Notes: a model not told the origin generated them from the sequence alone. Positions 33,113 through 41,829 are shown, numbered from the stretch's first letter. The stretch is DNA of 64,000 nt from an uncultured Lachnospiraceae bacterium (GCA_910589195.1 CAJUTC010000007.1:1-64000), one strand, 5' to 3'. A program made the numbers and translations.

Positions 33113-34010
33113 AATTAAAAGGCGGTGTATATTCTTGTTTGGCACTGCTTTTTTTCTGCATATATCCATCCGTCAATCCAAGGCGAATGGCCTCTTCTAC
33201 GACTTTGTTATACTCATAAGAAGTAATCCTGCGGTTGATTTCCGGATATTGGCCAGAGTGGTAAAGAGGCGTGTACTGGCTCAACAGGCTAATCAGATAT
33301 TGATTAGGAGGCAAGTTTTCTTTTATCCACCGAAGCAATTTAATCGAGTCTTCTTTTGCGCCTGGAAGAACCATATGGCGGATTATGGTCCCGGCTGTTA
33401 GCAAGCCGGATTTCGGATCAAACACAGGGCCTTTCGTCTGCCGGATCATTTGAAGGATGGCCTTGGAGGCTGTCTGGAAATAATCACTTGCGTGGGAATA
33501 GCGCTGAGAAAGGATGGGATCCCAATATTTTAAATCTGGCAGGTAGATATCCACCAATCCATCTAACGCGTTGATGGTTTCCTTCCGCTCATAACCGCTG
33601 CTATTGTAGACAACGGGAATCGTTAGGGAAGGGCGGGCTAAGACCAGGGCTTCCAGGATGTGGGGCAGGAATTGAGTGGCAGTGACCAAGTTAATATTAT
33701 GGGCACCCTGAGCCTGCAGGGACAGGAAGATTTTGGCAAGCTGAGCGGAAGACAATTCTTTTCCAAGTCCTTCCTGGCTGATCTGGAAATTTTGGCAGAA
33801 GCAGCAGCGGAGGGTACAGCCAGTAAAAAATACAGTGCCGCTGCCCAAGCTTCCGCTGATGCAAGGCTCTTCCCAGTGGTGAAGGGCAGACCTGGCCCCT
33901 TTTAGAATGGACAAACAGCCGCAAAAGCCAGGAGTATGCCGGCGGTCAACACGGCACATCCGAGGGCAGAGGGTGCAGGCTTCATAAGATTGACTGGTGA
34001 TTTGTTCCAT
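33093..34010 (-). CDS. Radical SAM protein, PflX-like
   Basis: A 305-residue radical SAM enzyme. The cluster motif is GCTLRCCFCQN (CxxxCxxC) near residue 65; an N-terminal CTLCPRMC suggests a second cluster. The order and length match the PflX group (COG1313) of uncharacterised pyruvate-formate-lyase-activating-enzyme relatives. The C-terminus (NRRITSYEYNKVVEEAIRLG) is typical of that group. AAGGCGG lies upstream of the ATG. It stands alone; the substrate is unknown. Confidence 0.85.
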   Translation of the reverse strand: MEQITSQSYEACTLCPRMCRVDRRHTPGFCGCLSILKGARSALHHWEEPCISGSLGSGTVFFTGCTLRCCFCQNFQISQEGLGKELSSAQLAKIFLSLQAQGAHNINLVTATQFLPHILEALVLARPSLTIPVVYNSSGYERKETINALDGLVDIYLPDLKYWDPILSQRYSHASDYFQTASKAILQMIRQTKGPVFDPKSGLLTAGTIIRHMVLPGAKEDSIKLLRWIKENLPPNQYLISLLSQYTPLYHSGQYPEINRRITSYEYNKVVEEAIRLGLTDGYMQKKSSAKQEYTPPFNFQGLDV

Positions 34011-34151
34011 ATATTCCGTGCCGCCTTTCTGATTTCATTAAACAATATAATACCTTGGGGCCCGCCAAAAACATGAAAAAGTAGCATCCTCAGGATGGAT
34101 TTTGAATGTTTTTGAGGATTACGGGATCACAAAGTGAGGAGTAATCTGATA

Positions 34152-34189
34152 TCAAGGTGGCAAAAGACCTTTTGACCCTGGTATCACAA
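34152..34189. repeat. Short palindromic repeat, copy 2
   Basis: GATATCAAGGTGGCAAAAG followed by ACCTTTTGACCCTGGTATC forms a long near-perfect hairpin and is an inverted relative of 11147-11185. Confidence 0.65.
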
Positions 34190-34217
34190 TATAACCTTAT
34201 CATAGCTGGCAGGTTTG

Positions 34218-34248
34218 GAAAAAGCAACGTCTTCTTTTGCTTTTTTCA
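34218..34248 (+). terminator. Hairpin with T run in the gap before the LytTR gene
   Basis: AAAAAGCAA and TTGCTTTTTT enclose about 10 nt. Flanking GGTTTGG/CCAAACC may offer a longer alternative pairing with 34270-34277. It could act as an attenuator on transcription toward the LytTR gene or as a scar of an earlier gene. No other gene is seen in 34011-34413. Confidence 0.45.
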
Positions 34249-34289
34249 TCCCGGCTTTCCGGGAATTAGCCAAACCTGGGAAATGGAAA

Positions 34290-34321
34290 TTCCGTAACGA
34301 AACAGCAATCCGTTCCGTAAC
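34290..34321. promoter_or_regulatory. Direct repeat, candidate LytTR binding site
   Basis: TTCCGTAAC occurs at 34290-34298 and again at 34313-34321, 23 bp apart. LytTR proteins bind 9-bp direct repeats spaced about two helical turns apart. The site lies about 90-120 bp upstream of the LytTR gene, fitting autoregulation. Confidence 0.5.
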
Positions 34322-34413
34322 TATAACAGCAGTTTTGCGTTGTGGGTCTTTGGCAGGCAAGCATAAAAGCGGTCTGCAAAAAGGCGAAGGAAAAAGGCTT
34401 GCGGAGGTACGGA

Positions 34414-35016
34414 ATGAAAATAGCGGTATATAGTGACAGCTCGGAATGGAACAGATATATAAAATCTTGCTTCCGGTTGTGTGAAGAGGTGATCCAGCCG
34501 TTAGAGGTGGATTTTTTTAATTCAAAGCACAGTATTCAAAAAAGGCTTGGCGTGAAACCTTATGATTTGATCCTGATTTATGATTCAGCAGGGAAAATGG
34601 TAAGCAAAGGGATGTTTTTGGACTATTTAGAAGGCCTATGGGGAGAGATGGTGAAAAGCCACGCCAGGTATAGCTGGCGGTTTGGGAATCAGACTGTGGC
34701 ACTAAAAGAAAATGAGATTTATTATATCAGCTCATTTCGCAAGGCCGTCAGTGTTTATACAGCAACAGGCAGATACCGGATCAGCACCAGCATGAAACAG
34801 GAAGAAGAGCGCTTTTTCGGAAAAGGGTTTGTACGGATACACCGGAGCTGCCTGGTGAATTTAGAGCATGTAAAGGAAGTGGAGGGAATCTGGATCAAAC
34901 TGGATGATGGAAGGCGTTTGCAGGCCAGTACACGGAGGAAAAAGAAAGTGGCCAAGGCGTTTGGCGATTACCAGCAAAATGTATCGAAAAGGCTTTTAAA
35001 TAGCGCAAATGGTTAG
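34414..35016 (+). CDS. LytTR-family DNA-binding regulator with degenerate receiver
   Basis: A 200-residue protein. The C-terminal LytTR domain (about 95-195) reads VALKENEIYYISSFRKAVSV, then FVRIHRSCLVNLEHV and LQASTRRKKKV. The N-terminal 75 residues look receiver-like (MKIAVYSDSSEWN, LILIYDSAG) but lack a clear phospho-acceptor Asp triad, so regulation by a partner kinase is doubtful. GGAGG precedes ATG 34414; a longer upstream start lacks a site. No histidine kinase is adjacent. Confidence 0.82.
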   Translation: MKIAVYSDSSEWNRYIKSCFRLCEEVIQPLEVDFFNSKHSIQKRLGVKPYDLILIYDSAGKMVSKGMFLDYLEGLWGEMVKSHARYSWRFGNQTVALKENEIYYISSFRKAVSVYTATGRYRISTSMKQEEERFFGKGFVRIHRSCLVNLEHVKEVEGIWIKLDDGRRLQASTRRKKKVAKAFGDYQQNVSKRLLNSANG

Positions 35017-35060
35017 CCGGTATTGCGGGAAGATACAATGGGTGGTAAATTTTGGGTATC

Positions 35061-35125
35061 CGACAGCCGTTCTGCCTGTCGCATGGACTCCGGCGTTGAT
35101 ATGGGGCGCCGGAGAGCCTTCCATG
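35061..35125. other. Two adjacent strong hairpins between LytTR gene and rpsO promoter
   Basis: CGACAG/CTGTCG (35061-35081) is directly followed by CATGGACTCCGGCG pairing with CGCCGGAG and, after a 5-nt bulge, TCCATG (35082-35125). They lie upstream of the rpsO promoter, so they belong to the 3' end of the LytTR transcript or to a small RNA. There is no T run. Confidence 0.5.
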
Positions 35126-35222
35126 GAACGAAACAGGCTGAATGCTCATTCCGCATGTGGGAACAATAACTGGTTCGCAGCGTATAAAGTTTTATTTGCA
35201 AAGTTTTATTTTCGGAAAGGAA

Positions 35223-35251
35223 TTGACAAGAGGAAAAGCCTGTGCTATAGT
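35223..35251 (+). promoter_or_regulatory. rpsO promoter
   Basis: TTGACA (35223-35228), 17 nt, TATAGT (35246-35251). The transcript starts near 35258, leaving a leader of about 95 nt. Confidence 0.8.
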
Positions 35252-35257
35252 TTAACG

Positions 35258-35340
35258 GTGTGAGCAAACGCCAAGGCTCAGCCTGCGGCATCTCCAGCCG
35301 GGGCTTGGTTTCTGGTAAGAATGGAAGTAAATGATTAAGG
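35258..35340 (+). promoter_or_regulatory. rpsO leader, possible S15 autoregulatory structure
   Basis: CCAAG near 35271 pairs with CTTGG near 35306, enclosing GGCTCAGCC and a GC-rich loop. S15 represses its own mRNA through leader structures in several bacteria. This leader is compatible but not diagnostic. Confidence 0.35.
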
Positions 35341-35351
35341 AGGAAATCAAG

Positions 35352-35618
35352 ATGATTTCAAAGGAAAAGAAAGCAGCGCTTATTGCCGAGTATGGCAGAA
35401 AGCCAGGGGATACTGGTTCACCGGAGGTTCAGATTGCGATTTTGTCCGCGAGAATTGCGGAACTGACTGAGCATTTAAAGAGCAATCCGAAGGACCATCA
35501 CTCCAGGCGTGGTATGTTGATGATGGTAGGCCAGAGACGTGGTTTGTTAAACTATTTAAAGAAAACTGACCTGGAAGGCTACCGTGCGTTAATTGTAAAA
35601 TTAGGCATCAGAAAGTAA
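35352..35618 (+). CDS. rpsO: 30S ribosomal protein S15
   Basis: An 88-residue ribosomal protein, the usual length. [29 protein letters not shown] and [14 protein letters not shown] are the family blocks that bind 16S rRNA at the helix 20-22 junction. The start at MISKEKK has AAGGAGG upstream; the ATG 21 nt earlier overlaps that site. It is followed by pnp, the widely conserved rpsO-pnp pairing. Confidence 0.97.
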   Translation: MISKEKKAALIAEYGRKPGDTGSPEVQIAILSARIAELTEHLKSNPKDHHSRRGMLMMVGQRRGLLNYLKKTDLEGYRALIVKLGIRK

Positions 35619-35632
35619 TGCTTGCTTTAAAG

Positions 35633-35660
35633 TAGGGTGGAGTTTTCTCCACCCTATTAT
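35633..35660 (+). terminator. Hairpin between rpsO and pnp
   Basis: TAGGGTGGAG and CTCCACCCTA form a perfect 10-bp stem with a TTTT loop. The T run after it is weak, so read-through into pnp or RNase processing is likely. Confidence 0.65.
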
Positions 35661-35897
35661 GCTTACCGGAAAGAGAATGGCGAAGGCCTTTCATGAAAGC
35701 GAAAAACCTGGATAATCTGGCGGAAGAATACTCCGAGATTACTGAAGTGACTATAGCTGCCTGAAAAGGGAACTCCTTCCATGTGCAAGGGAGCAAGGAA
35801 TGGCTGTGGGCAGTTCAGTGGTTTCGGTGGCTTCTGCCTGGTTACAGGTAACATTTGGGTCTTTCCGGGTATGATAGAAAGAAAAAGGAGACAAGTT

Positions 35898-38000
35898 ATG
35901 GCAAAAGAGTATAAGAGTTACAGTATGGAACTGGCTGGCCGTACCCTGCGAGTAGATGTAGGAAGAGTAGCAGCCCAGGCAAATGGCGCGGTGCTGATGC
36001 ATTATGGGGATACCGTATTATTAGCAACCGCAACAGCTTCTGAGAAGCCGCGGGATGGGATCGACTTTTTCCCACTGTCGGTAGAGTATGAAGAAAAAAT
36101 GTATTCTGTTGGAAAAATTCCCGGAGGCTTTAATAAACGGGAAGGAAAAGCGGCGGAAAACGCGGTTTTAACCTGCCGTGTGATTGACCGTCCCATGCGT
36201 CCGCTATTCCCTAAGGATTACCGGAACGATGTTCTGCTGGATAATCTGGTGCTTTGCGTGGATCAGGACGCATCTCCAGAACTGCTTGCTATGTTGGGAT
36301 CTTCCCTGGCAACCTGCATTTCGGATATTCCCTTTGACGGCCCGTGCGCGGCAACCCAGATGGGTCTGATTGAGGGTCAGTTAATTGTAAATCCCACCAA
36401 TGCCCAAAAGCAGGAGTCTGATTTGAATTTAACGGTGGCATCTACCCGTGAAAAGGTAATCATGATTGAAGCTGGCGCAAAGGAAGTGCCAGAGGATGTG
36501 ATGATTGAAGCCATCTATAAAGCCCATGACGTAAATCAGTCGATTATCGCGTTTTTTGATACCATTATTGCCCAGTGCGGCAAACCAAAGCATACGTATG
36601 ATTCCTATGCGGTTCCAGAGGAATTATTTGAGCGTATTAAGGAGCTGGTTCCCCAAGAGGAGATGGAGGACGCAGTATTTACGGATGAAAAACAGAAGCG
36701 GGAAGAGAATATCGCGAAAATTACCCAGCGTTTAGAGGAGGCGTTCGCTGAGGATGAGGAAGCTTTAAGCCTGCTTGGCGACGCAGTTTACCAGTATGAG
36801 AAGAAAACTGTCCGCAAGATGATTTTAAAGGATCACAAAAGGCCTGATGGACGTAAGATTGATGAAATCCGCCCGCTGGACGCAGAGGTTGATCTGCTTC
36901 CCAGAGTTCACGGTTCCGGCATGTTTACCCGGGGGCAAACCCAGATTATGAATATCTGTACCCTGGCGCCCTTATCGGAAGTCCAGAAAGTGGACGGTCT
37001 GAATGAACTGGTTACTGAAAAGCGCTATATGCACCATTATAATTTCCCGGGTTATTCGGTAGGTGAGGCAAGAGCCAGCCGGGGGCCGGGACGCCGTGAA
37101 ATCGGCCATGGGGCATTGGCAGAAAGGGCATTGCTTCCGGTACTTCCTTCCGCGGAAGAATTCCCCTATGCTATCCGTACCGTATCTGAAACAATGGAGT
37201 CCAACGGCTCTACTTCCCAGGCATCTGTATGCGCCTCCTCTCTGTCTTTGATGGCGGCAGGCGTTCCAATTAAGGATATGGTGGCAGGGATTTCCTGTGG
37301 TTTGGTAACAGGCGATACAGATGATGATTATCTGGTATTAACCGATATCCAGGGTCTGGAAGATTTCTTTGGCGATATGGACTTTAAGGTGGCGGGAACC
37401 CATAAGGGCATTACCGCAATCCAGATGGACATCAAGATCCATGGCCTGACCCGTCCCATTGTAGAGGAAGCGATTGCAAGGACAAAAGAGGCAAGGATGT
37501 ATATTATGGATCAGGTTATGGCTCCGGTTATCGCAAGACCACGGGAGGAACTGAGCCAGTATGCGCCAAAGATTGATACCATTGTAATCGATCCGTCTAA
37601 AATTGGCGATGTGGTAGGCAAACAGGGAAAAGTGATTAATAAAATTATTGAGGAAACCGGAGTTAAGATTGATATCAGTGATGAGGGGAACGTATCAGTA
37701 TGCGGAACAGACGCCTCTATGATCCAAAAAGCAATCCAGATTATTGAAAGTATTGTAACCGATATTGAACCAGGCGTTATCATGAAGGGAACGGTAGTCC
37801 GCATTATGAACTTCGGAGCCTTTGTCCAGCTAGCGCCCAATAAAGACGGCATGATTCATATTTCCAAGCTTTCCGATAAGCGGGTAGCCAAGGTGGAAGA
37901 TGTGGTAAATATTGGAGATGAGGTTACGGTAAAGGTAATTGAAGTGGATAAAATGGGCAGAATTAACTTGAGCATGAAGCCGGGAGATCTTACAAACTAA
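35898..38000 (+). CDS. pnp: Polyribonucleotide nucleotidyltransferase
   Basis: A 700-residue 3'-5' phosphorolytic exoribonuclease. Two RNase PH-like cores (about 10-230 and 310-540) are followed by a KH domain (about 555-615, IGDVVGKQGKVINKI) and an S1 domain (about 620-695, GTVVRIMNFGAFVQL). The second core has GRREIGHGALAERAL and TVSETMESNGS. The start MAKEYKSYSMEL has AAAGGAGA upstream; 39 upstream in-frame residues do not look like the family. The 235-nt gap from rpsO probably carries the processing region through which PNPase often controls its own message. Confidence 0.96.
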   Translation: MAKEYKSYSMELAGRTLRVDVGRVAAQANGAVLMHYGDTVLLATATASEKPRDGIDFFPLSVEYEEKMYSVGKIPGGFNKREGKAAENAVLTCRVIDRPMRPLFPKDYRNDVLLDNLVLCVDQDASPELLAMLGSSLATCISDIPFDGPCAATQMGLIEGQLIVNPTNAQKQESDLNLTVASTREKVIMIEAGAKEVPEDVMIEAIYKAHDVNQSIIAFFDTIIAQCGKPKHTYDSYAVPEELFERIKELVPQEEMEDAVFTDEKQKREENIAKITQRLEEAFAEDEEALSLLGDAVYQYEKKTVRKMILKDHKRPDGRKIDEIRPLDAEVDLLPRVHGSGMFTRGQTQIMNICTLAPLSEVQKVDGLNELVTEKRYMHHYNFPGYSVGEARASRGPGRREIGHGALAERALLPVLPSAEEFPYAIRTVSETMESNGSTSQASVCASSLSLMAAGVPIKDMVAGISCGLVTGDTDDDYLVLTDIQGLEDFFGDMDFKVAGTHKGITAIQMDIKIHGLTRPIVEEAIARTKEARMYIMDQVMAPVIARPREELSQYAPKIDTIVIDPSKIGDVVGKQGKVINKIIEETGVKIDISDEGNVSVCGTDASMIQKAIQIIESIVTDIEPGVIMKGTVVRIMNFGAFVQLAPNKDGMIHISKLSDKRVAKVEDVVNIGDEVTVKVIEVDKMGRINLSMKPGDLTN

Positions 38001-38013
38001 ATTTGGAGCACAG

Positions 38014-38043
38014 AAAAACTTCGCCGGTTTAGGCGAAGTTTTT
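38014..38043 (+). terminator. pnp terminator
   Basis: AAAAACTTCGCC and GGCGAAGTTTTT form a perfect 12-bp stem with a short loop and a T tail. Confidence 0.85.
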
Positions 38044-38148
38044 GTTGTGCATTTACCGAAAGCTTTACAGTACCCCTTCTTTTTATTCGTGGTAGCGCCT
38101 TTGCGGGGCATGGGCTTTTGCAGCCGGGCGCATACAGGTATTGTGCAA

Positions 38149-38191
38149 AGAATCCGGAAAAACACGTCAGCGATACGGTTTGCCGGATTCT
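38149..38191. other. Inverted repeat in the pnp-carboxypeptidase spacer
   Basis: AGAATCCGG (38149-38157) and CCGGATTCT (38183-38191) are a perfect 9-bp pair. The preceding CCGGGCGCATACAGG region vaguely resembles the dispersed repeat in reverse orientation but is too weak to call a copy. No gene is seen in 38044-38364. Confidence 0.4.
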
Positions 38192-38364
38192 ATAGGAAGT
38201 TTATCTGATAAAGTCAAACGCTCTCTGGAGTATTTCAAGTGTAAGAAAGTTGTAATGATGATTGGTGCTAAAATATGTTAAAATAAAAAAGCGTAAAAAA
38301 TTAGCATTTTATAAAAAATGAGCCCAAGGGCTGATAAATATTACACAACTAAGGAGGAAATAAC

Positions 38365-39945
38365 ATGAAACATTATTATAGATGGGCGGTGCTTGCGGGG
38401 GTGGCAGTGCTGACAGTATCCAACGTTTTGCCAGCCTGGGCGGATGAAGCTGGACAGGACAGCTCCCTTAGTACCGCTCTGGAGGTTCCTGCGCTTGATG
38501 GATCGCAAGCTATAACGGAAAGCGGAGAAACAGCCCAGCCTGATATAGGGGTACAGCCAGCGGATCCGATTAACAATGTTCAGCCAGGAACTGAAGCTGG
38601 CCAGCAGCCAGATGGCACTTCTGGCCCAGTTCAGGAAAATGAAATCAGCCAGCCGTCAGAGGCTGTTAATCCCGCTCCAGCCAGTGGACAATCCAGCCAG
38701 AACGTTGCGGATTCTTCCCAGACTGGTTCCGCCAATCCGTCAGCAACCCGTGTTATACGGGCTGGAGAAAGCCAAAGTTCCGGCACAGTTTCAGACTCCG
38801 GCGCTGCGGGAACAGGGGAAATTGACTATTCAAAAGGCCCCGGATACGTTCCGCAGCCGCAAAACCCAACCCCAAACCAAAACCAAAATCAAAACCAGGA
38901 GCAGGAGGAGCAGCAGCCAGTTGCCCAGCCTCCCCAGTTGGATGTGAACGGGCAGAGCGGCCAGGATCCAACTATCCAGGTGTATGATATTTTAAATCCG
39001 GTGGTAAAGGTAACGGAAAAATATTCTTATGATCAGATGGTGCAGAATATTAATACGCTTCAGCAAAACTACAGCAGCCGGATGCAGGTAAACCCCATTG
39101 GTACATCCCTGGACGGCAGAACGCTTTATGACTGTATTATAGGGAATCCGTCTGCCCCTAAGCATATTCTAATCCAGGCGGGAATTCATGGACGGGAGTA
39201 TTTAAACCCGATGCTTTTGATGCAGCAGATGGAACTGATTCTGGCAAATTATGATACGGGATCATTTCATGGGAATCCTCTGACTTCTATGTTTGAGCAG
39301 ATAGCCATCCACTTTGTTCCCATGACAAACCCGGACGGGATTACCATCAGCCAGTTTGGTTTGGAGGGAATCCGATCACAACAATTAAGGGACGCCATCA
39401 GCACTTGCTATGTAATGGATATAGCAGCAGGAAGAACCAGCGCGGCTCCGGGGGCCTATCTAAGCCGATGGAAAGCCAATGCCCAGGGGGTGGATTTGAA
39501 CCTGAATTTTGATGCGTTATGGGCAGAATTATATTCTTCCGGCTTCAACTCTTATGCTGACTATAAAGGCACGGCTCCAGGATCGGAACCGGAAACACAG
39601 GCCATGATTAACCTGTATCAGGCTCAATATCCATGGAAAGCGGTGATTCATTACCATTCTATGGGAAATGTGATTTACTGGGATATTTTAGGAAATAAAG
39701 TCCGGCAGGAATCAGCAGAGCTTGCGAACCTGATGTCAGCGGTAACGGGAGGCTACCGGATCCTGCCTTCAGAGAGCGGCGGCGGCTATAAAGACTGGAT
39801 CCAGCTTAGCGACTATCCCGTTCCCAGCGTAACATTGGAAACGGGCAGTGTGGCCTGCCCTATGCCCCTGTCTGAGTACGGTTCCATATGGGCAAGGAAC
39901 CGTCTTACTTGGGCTTATGTGATGGAATGGGCAGCCATGCGGTAA
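38365..39945 (+). CDS. Secreted M14-family zinc carboxypeptidase
   Basis: A 526-residue exported peptidase. The signal peptide ends near LPAWADEA (about residue 27). A low-complexity Gln/Pro/Ser/Asn linker follows to about residue 205 and includes a QNQNQNQ run. The M14 domain (about 215-520) has the zinc ligands in GIHGREYL (His and Glu), the third ligand in VIHYHSMG, and the catalytic Glu in VTLETGS. M14 peptidases of this gut-Clostridia type probably trim cell-wall peptides (gamma-D-Glu to DAP) or dietary peptides. AAGGAGG precedes the ATG. The linker suggests display at the wall surface although no sorting motif is seen. Confidence 0.88.
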   Translation: MKHYYRWAVLAGVAVLTVSNVLPAWADEAGQDSSLSTALEVPALDGSQAITESGETAQPDIGVQPADPINNVQPGTEAGQQPDGTSGPVQENEISQPSEAVNPAPASGQSSQNVADSSQTGSANPSATRVIRAGESQSSGTVSDSGAAGTGEIDYSKGPGYVPQPQNPTPNQNQNQNQEQEEQQPVAQPPQLDVNGQSGQDPTIQVYDILNPVVKVTEKYSYDQMVQNINTLQQNYSSRMQVNPIGTSLDGRTLYDCIIGNPSAPKHILIQAGIHGREYLNPMLLMQQMELILANYDTGSFHGNPLTSMFEQIAIHFVPMTNPDGITISQFGLEGIRSQQLRDAISTCYVMDIAAGRTSAAPGAYLSRWKANAQGVDLNLNFDALWAELYSSGFNSYADYKGTAPGSEPETQAMINLYQAQYPWKAVIHYHSMGNVIYWDILGNKVRQESAELANLMSAVTGGYRILPSESGGGYKDWIQLSDYPVPSVTLETGSVACPMPLSEYGSIWARNRLTWAYVMEWAAMR

Positions 39946-39993
39946 AAAGAGAATGACAGAAAAATAAGGCAAGGAGAATTCGTTTTATTATTC

Positions 39994-40310
39994 TTGACAA
40001 ACAAAAATAAATTCTATACCATATGATATAAGAAACGAAATAATATTCTGGCAAAGAAAGGAAGTGAAGCAAGGGTGGAAGGCCGAAGTAGCAGGATGGG
40101 AACAGAACATGATAGTCACGGATGGAAGTGGAAAACGCCTCAGGCCACCCTTGCTTTTGGTGCGCCTGAACCGCTGCAACATGCTGCAAAACTAAGGGTA
40201 TCTTGCAGAAGATGTAAAACAGTTTCCAGCATTCATGACTGCTGCTATCCATCTTGAAAAGACGGGTAGCAGCCTTTTGTTTCCATCTAAAAAACAGATG
40301 GAAAGGAGAG
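39994..40310 (+). promoter_or_regulatory. Long structured leader of mgtE, unclassified candidate riboregulator
   Basis: A TTGACA box starts at about 39990. The leader then shows GCAAGGGTGG (40069-40078) pairing perfectly with CCACCCTTGC (40145-40154) to enclose about 66 nt with AGGCCG/CGCCT pairing inside. A terminator hairpin follows (40241-40273) and finally a hairpin TTTCCATCT/AGATGGAAA (40280-40304) abutting the Shine-Dalgarno sequence. This is the layout of a metal- or metabolite-sensing switch. The expected Mg2+ M-box blocks are not recognisable, nor are T-box or yybP-ykoY blocks. No gene is seen in 39946-40317. Confidence 0.5.
40241..40280 (+). terminator. Terminator/attenuator in the mgtE leader
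   Basis: GCTGCTATCC pairs with GGGTAGCAGC (10 bp, one G-U) and is followed by CTTTTGTTT, ending about 40 nt before the mgtE start. Read-through must be regulated for mgtE to be expressed from the upstream promoter. Confidence 0.75.
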
Positions 40311-40317
40311 ATGCAGA

Positions 40318-41667
40318 ATGCAGAAAGTATTAAACATGGAAAAGCTGATTGAATTGGCAGAGGCTAAAAAATTTCGGATTCTGAAAGAAATCCTGTCAAT
40401 TATGAATGAGGCAGATACCGCAGCGTTTTTGCAGGAACTGACAAAAGAACAGATGACGCTGATATTCCGCACGCTTCCTAAGGAGCTGGCGGCGGAAGTA
40501 TTTGCTAATTTAGAGCCAGATGAGCAAGAGCATATTATTAACCAGATTACCGATCGGGAACTGAGCAATATTATCGAAGAACTGTATGTGGATGACGCGG
40601 TAGATTTATTGGAAGAGTTGCCTGCGGCTCTTGTAAAGCGGGTTTTAAAAAATGCTTCTCCAGATACCCGCAGTCTGATTAACCAGTTTTTAAATTACCC
40701 GGAGAACAGCGCCGGAAGCATTATGACAGCAGAATACGTAGGCCTTCGGAAAACCATGACAGTAGAGCAGGCGTTTGACTATATCCGGCATCATGGCATG
40801 GACAAGGAAACCATTTATACCTGCTATGTTATGGATTCAAAACGGATATTGGAGGGTGTGGTGACCGTAAGAACCCTTCTGATGAATCCGTATGAAGCGC
40901 TTCTTGGGGATATTATGGATACCAATGTGATGAAAGCAGTGACCTCTGAGGATCGGGAGGCGGTGGCAGAACGGTTTTTAAAATATGACCTTCTTTCCCT
41001 TCCGGTAGTGGACAGTGAAAACCGTCTGGTAGGCATCATTACTGTAGATGACATTGTGGATGTTCTGGAGGAGGAAGCGACAGAAGACTTTGAAAAAATG
41101 GCGGCAATGTATCCCAGCGAAAAACCATATCTGAAAACTGGGGTATTTGCTTTGGCTAAGAACCGGATTGTGTGGCTTTTGATCCTGATGGTTAGCAGTA
41201 TGATTACAGGAGGAATATTGGCCAAGTATGAGGAGGCATTTGCCGTTCTTCCCTTATTGGTAACCTTTATCCCTATGCTGATGGATACCGGGGGGAATGC
41301 GGGCAGCCAGTCCAGCACTTTGATTATCCGCGGAATGGCAGTAAATGAAATCCAGTTAAGTGATGTGCTTTACGTATTGTGGAAAGAGCTTCGGGTAGGG
41401 GTTTTGGTAGGTCTTGCCCTTGGAGCTGTAAATTTTATCCAGTTAAGTGTCCGCTATCCGGGGCAGGAAATGGTCTGCTTTACTGTGGTGGCAAGCCTTT
41501 TAATTACAATCGTGATAGCCAAAATCATGGGAGGTCTTCTTCCTATGGCAGCTAAGAGCCTGAAGCTGGATCCGGCTATCATGGCAGCGCCATTAATTAC
41601 TACCATTGTAGATGCCGCCGGCCTTATGATCTACTTTTGGCTGGCAGTGAAACTTCTTCATTTATAA
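40318..41667 (+). CDS. mgtE: MgtE-type magnesium transporter
   Basis: A 449-residue Mg2+ channel. An MgtE_N superhelical domain (about 20-125) is followed by two CBS domains (about 135-250, with VMDSKRILEGVVTVR and VVDSENRLVGIITVDDIVDVL) and a five-helix pore (about 280-449) with MLMDTGGNAGSQSSTLIIRG, the conserved PMLMDTGGN cation pathway. AAGGAGAG precedes ATG 40318; an ATG 7 nt earlier is out of frame. Cytosolic domains close the channel when Mg2+ is plentiful. Expression is likely controlled through its long leader. Confidence 0.95.
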   Translation: MQKVLNMEKLIELAEAKKFRILKEILSIMNEADTAAFLQELTKEQMTLIFRTLPKELAAEVFANLEPDEQEHIINQITDRELSNIIEELYVDDAVDLLEELPAALVKRVLKNASPDTRSLINQFLNYPENSAGSIMTAEYVGLRKTMTVEQAFDYIRHHGMDKETIYTCYVMDSKRILEGVVTVRTLLMNPYEALLGDIMDTNVMKAVTSEDREAVAERFLKYDLLSLPVVDSENRLVGIITVDDIVDVLEEEATEDFEKMAAMYPSEKPYLKTGVFALAKNRIVWLLILMVSSMITGGILAKYEEAFAVLPLLVTFIPMLMDTGGNAGSQSSTLIIRGMAVNEIQLSDVLYVLWKELRVGVLVGLALGAVNFIQLSVRYPGQEMVCFTVVASLLITIVIAKIMGGLLPMAAKSLKLDPAIMAAPLITTIVDAAGLMIYFWLAVKLLHL

Positions 41668-41829
41668 TTCATAGGAGTTTTCATTGTTTTTTTCAGAATT
41701 ATGGTATAAGATAGATAGGATATTAGAAACATTTTATTTTTTTACAATGTTTTCGGTGCTGGTTTTAATTGTGCACGGACGAAGAAGCCGCTTTACAAAA
41801 ATCGCGCTTCTTCCAGGAAGGCTCATAAG

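Noticed and set aside
38095..38150. Fifth copy of the dispersed repeat in reverse orientation
   Set aside because: Only short GC-rich similarity (CCGGGCGCATACAGG); insufficient for a call.
40069..40154. T-box leader, suggested by AGGGTGGAA in the mgtE leader
   Set aside because: The following ACCGCG is missing, the gene is not an amino-acid gene, and the block is instead half of a perfect 10-bp stem.
40020..40310. Mg2+ M-box riboswitch before mgtE
   Set aside because: Expected from the gene but the conserved blocks are not visible; left as an unclassified leader.
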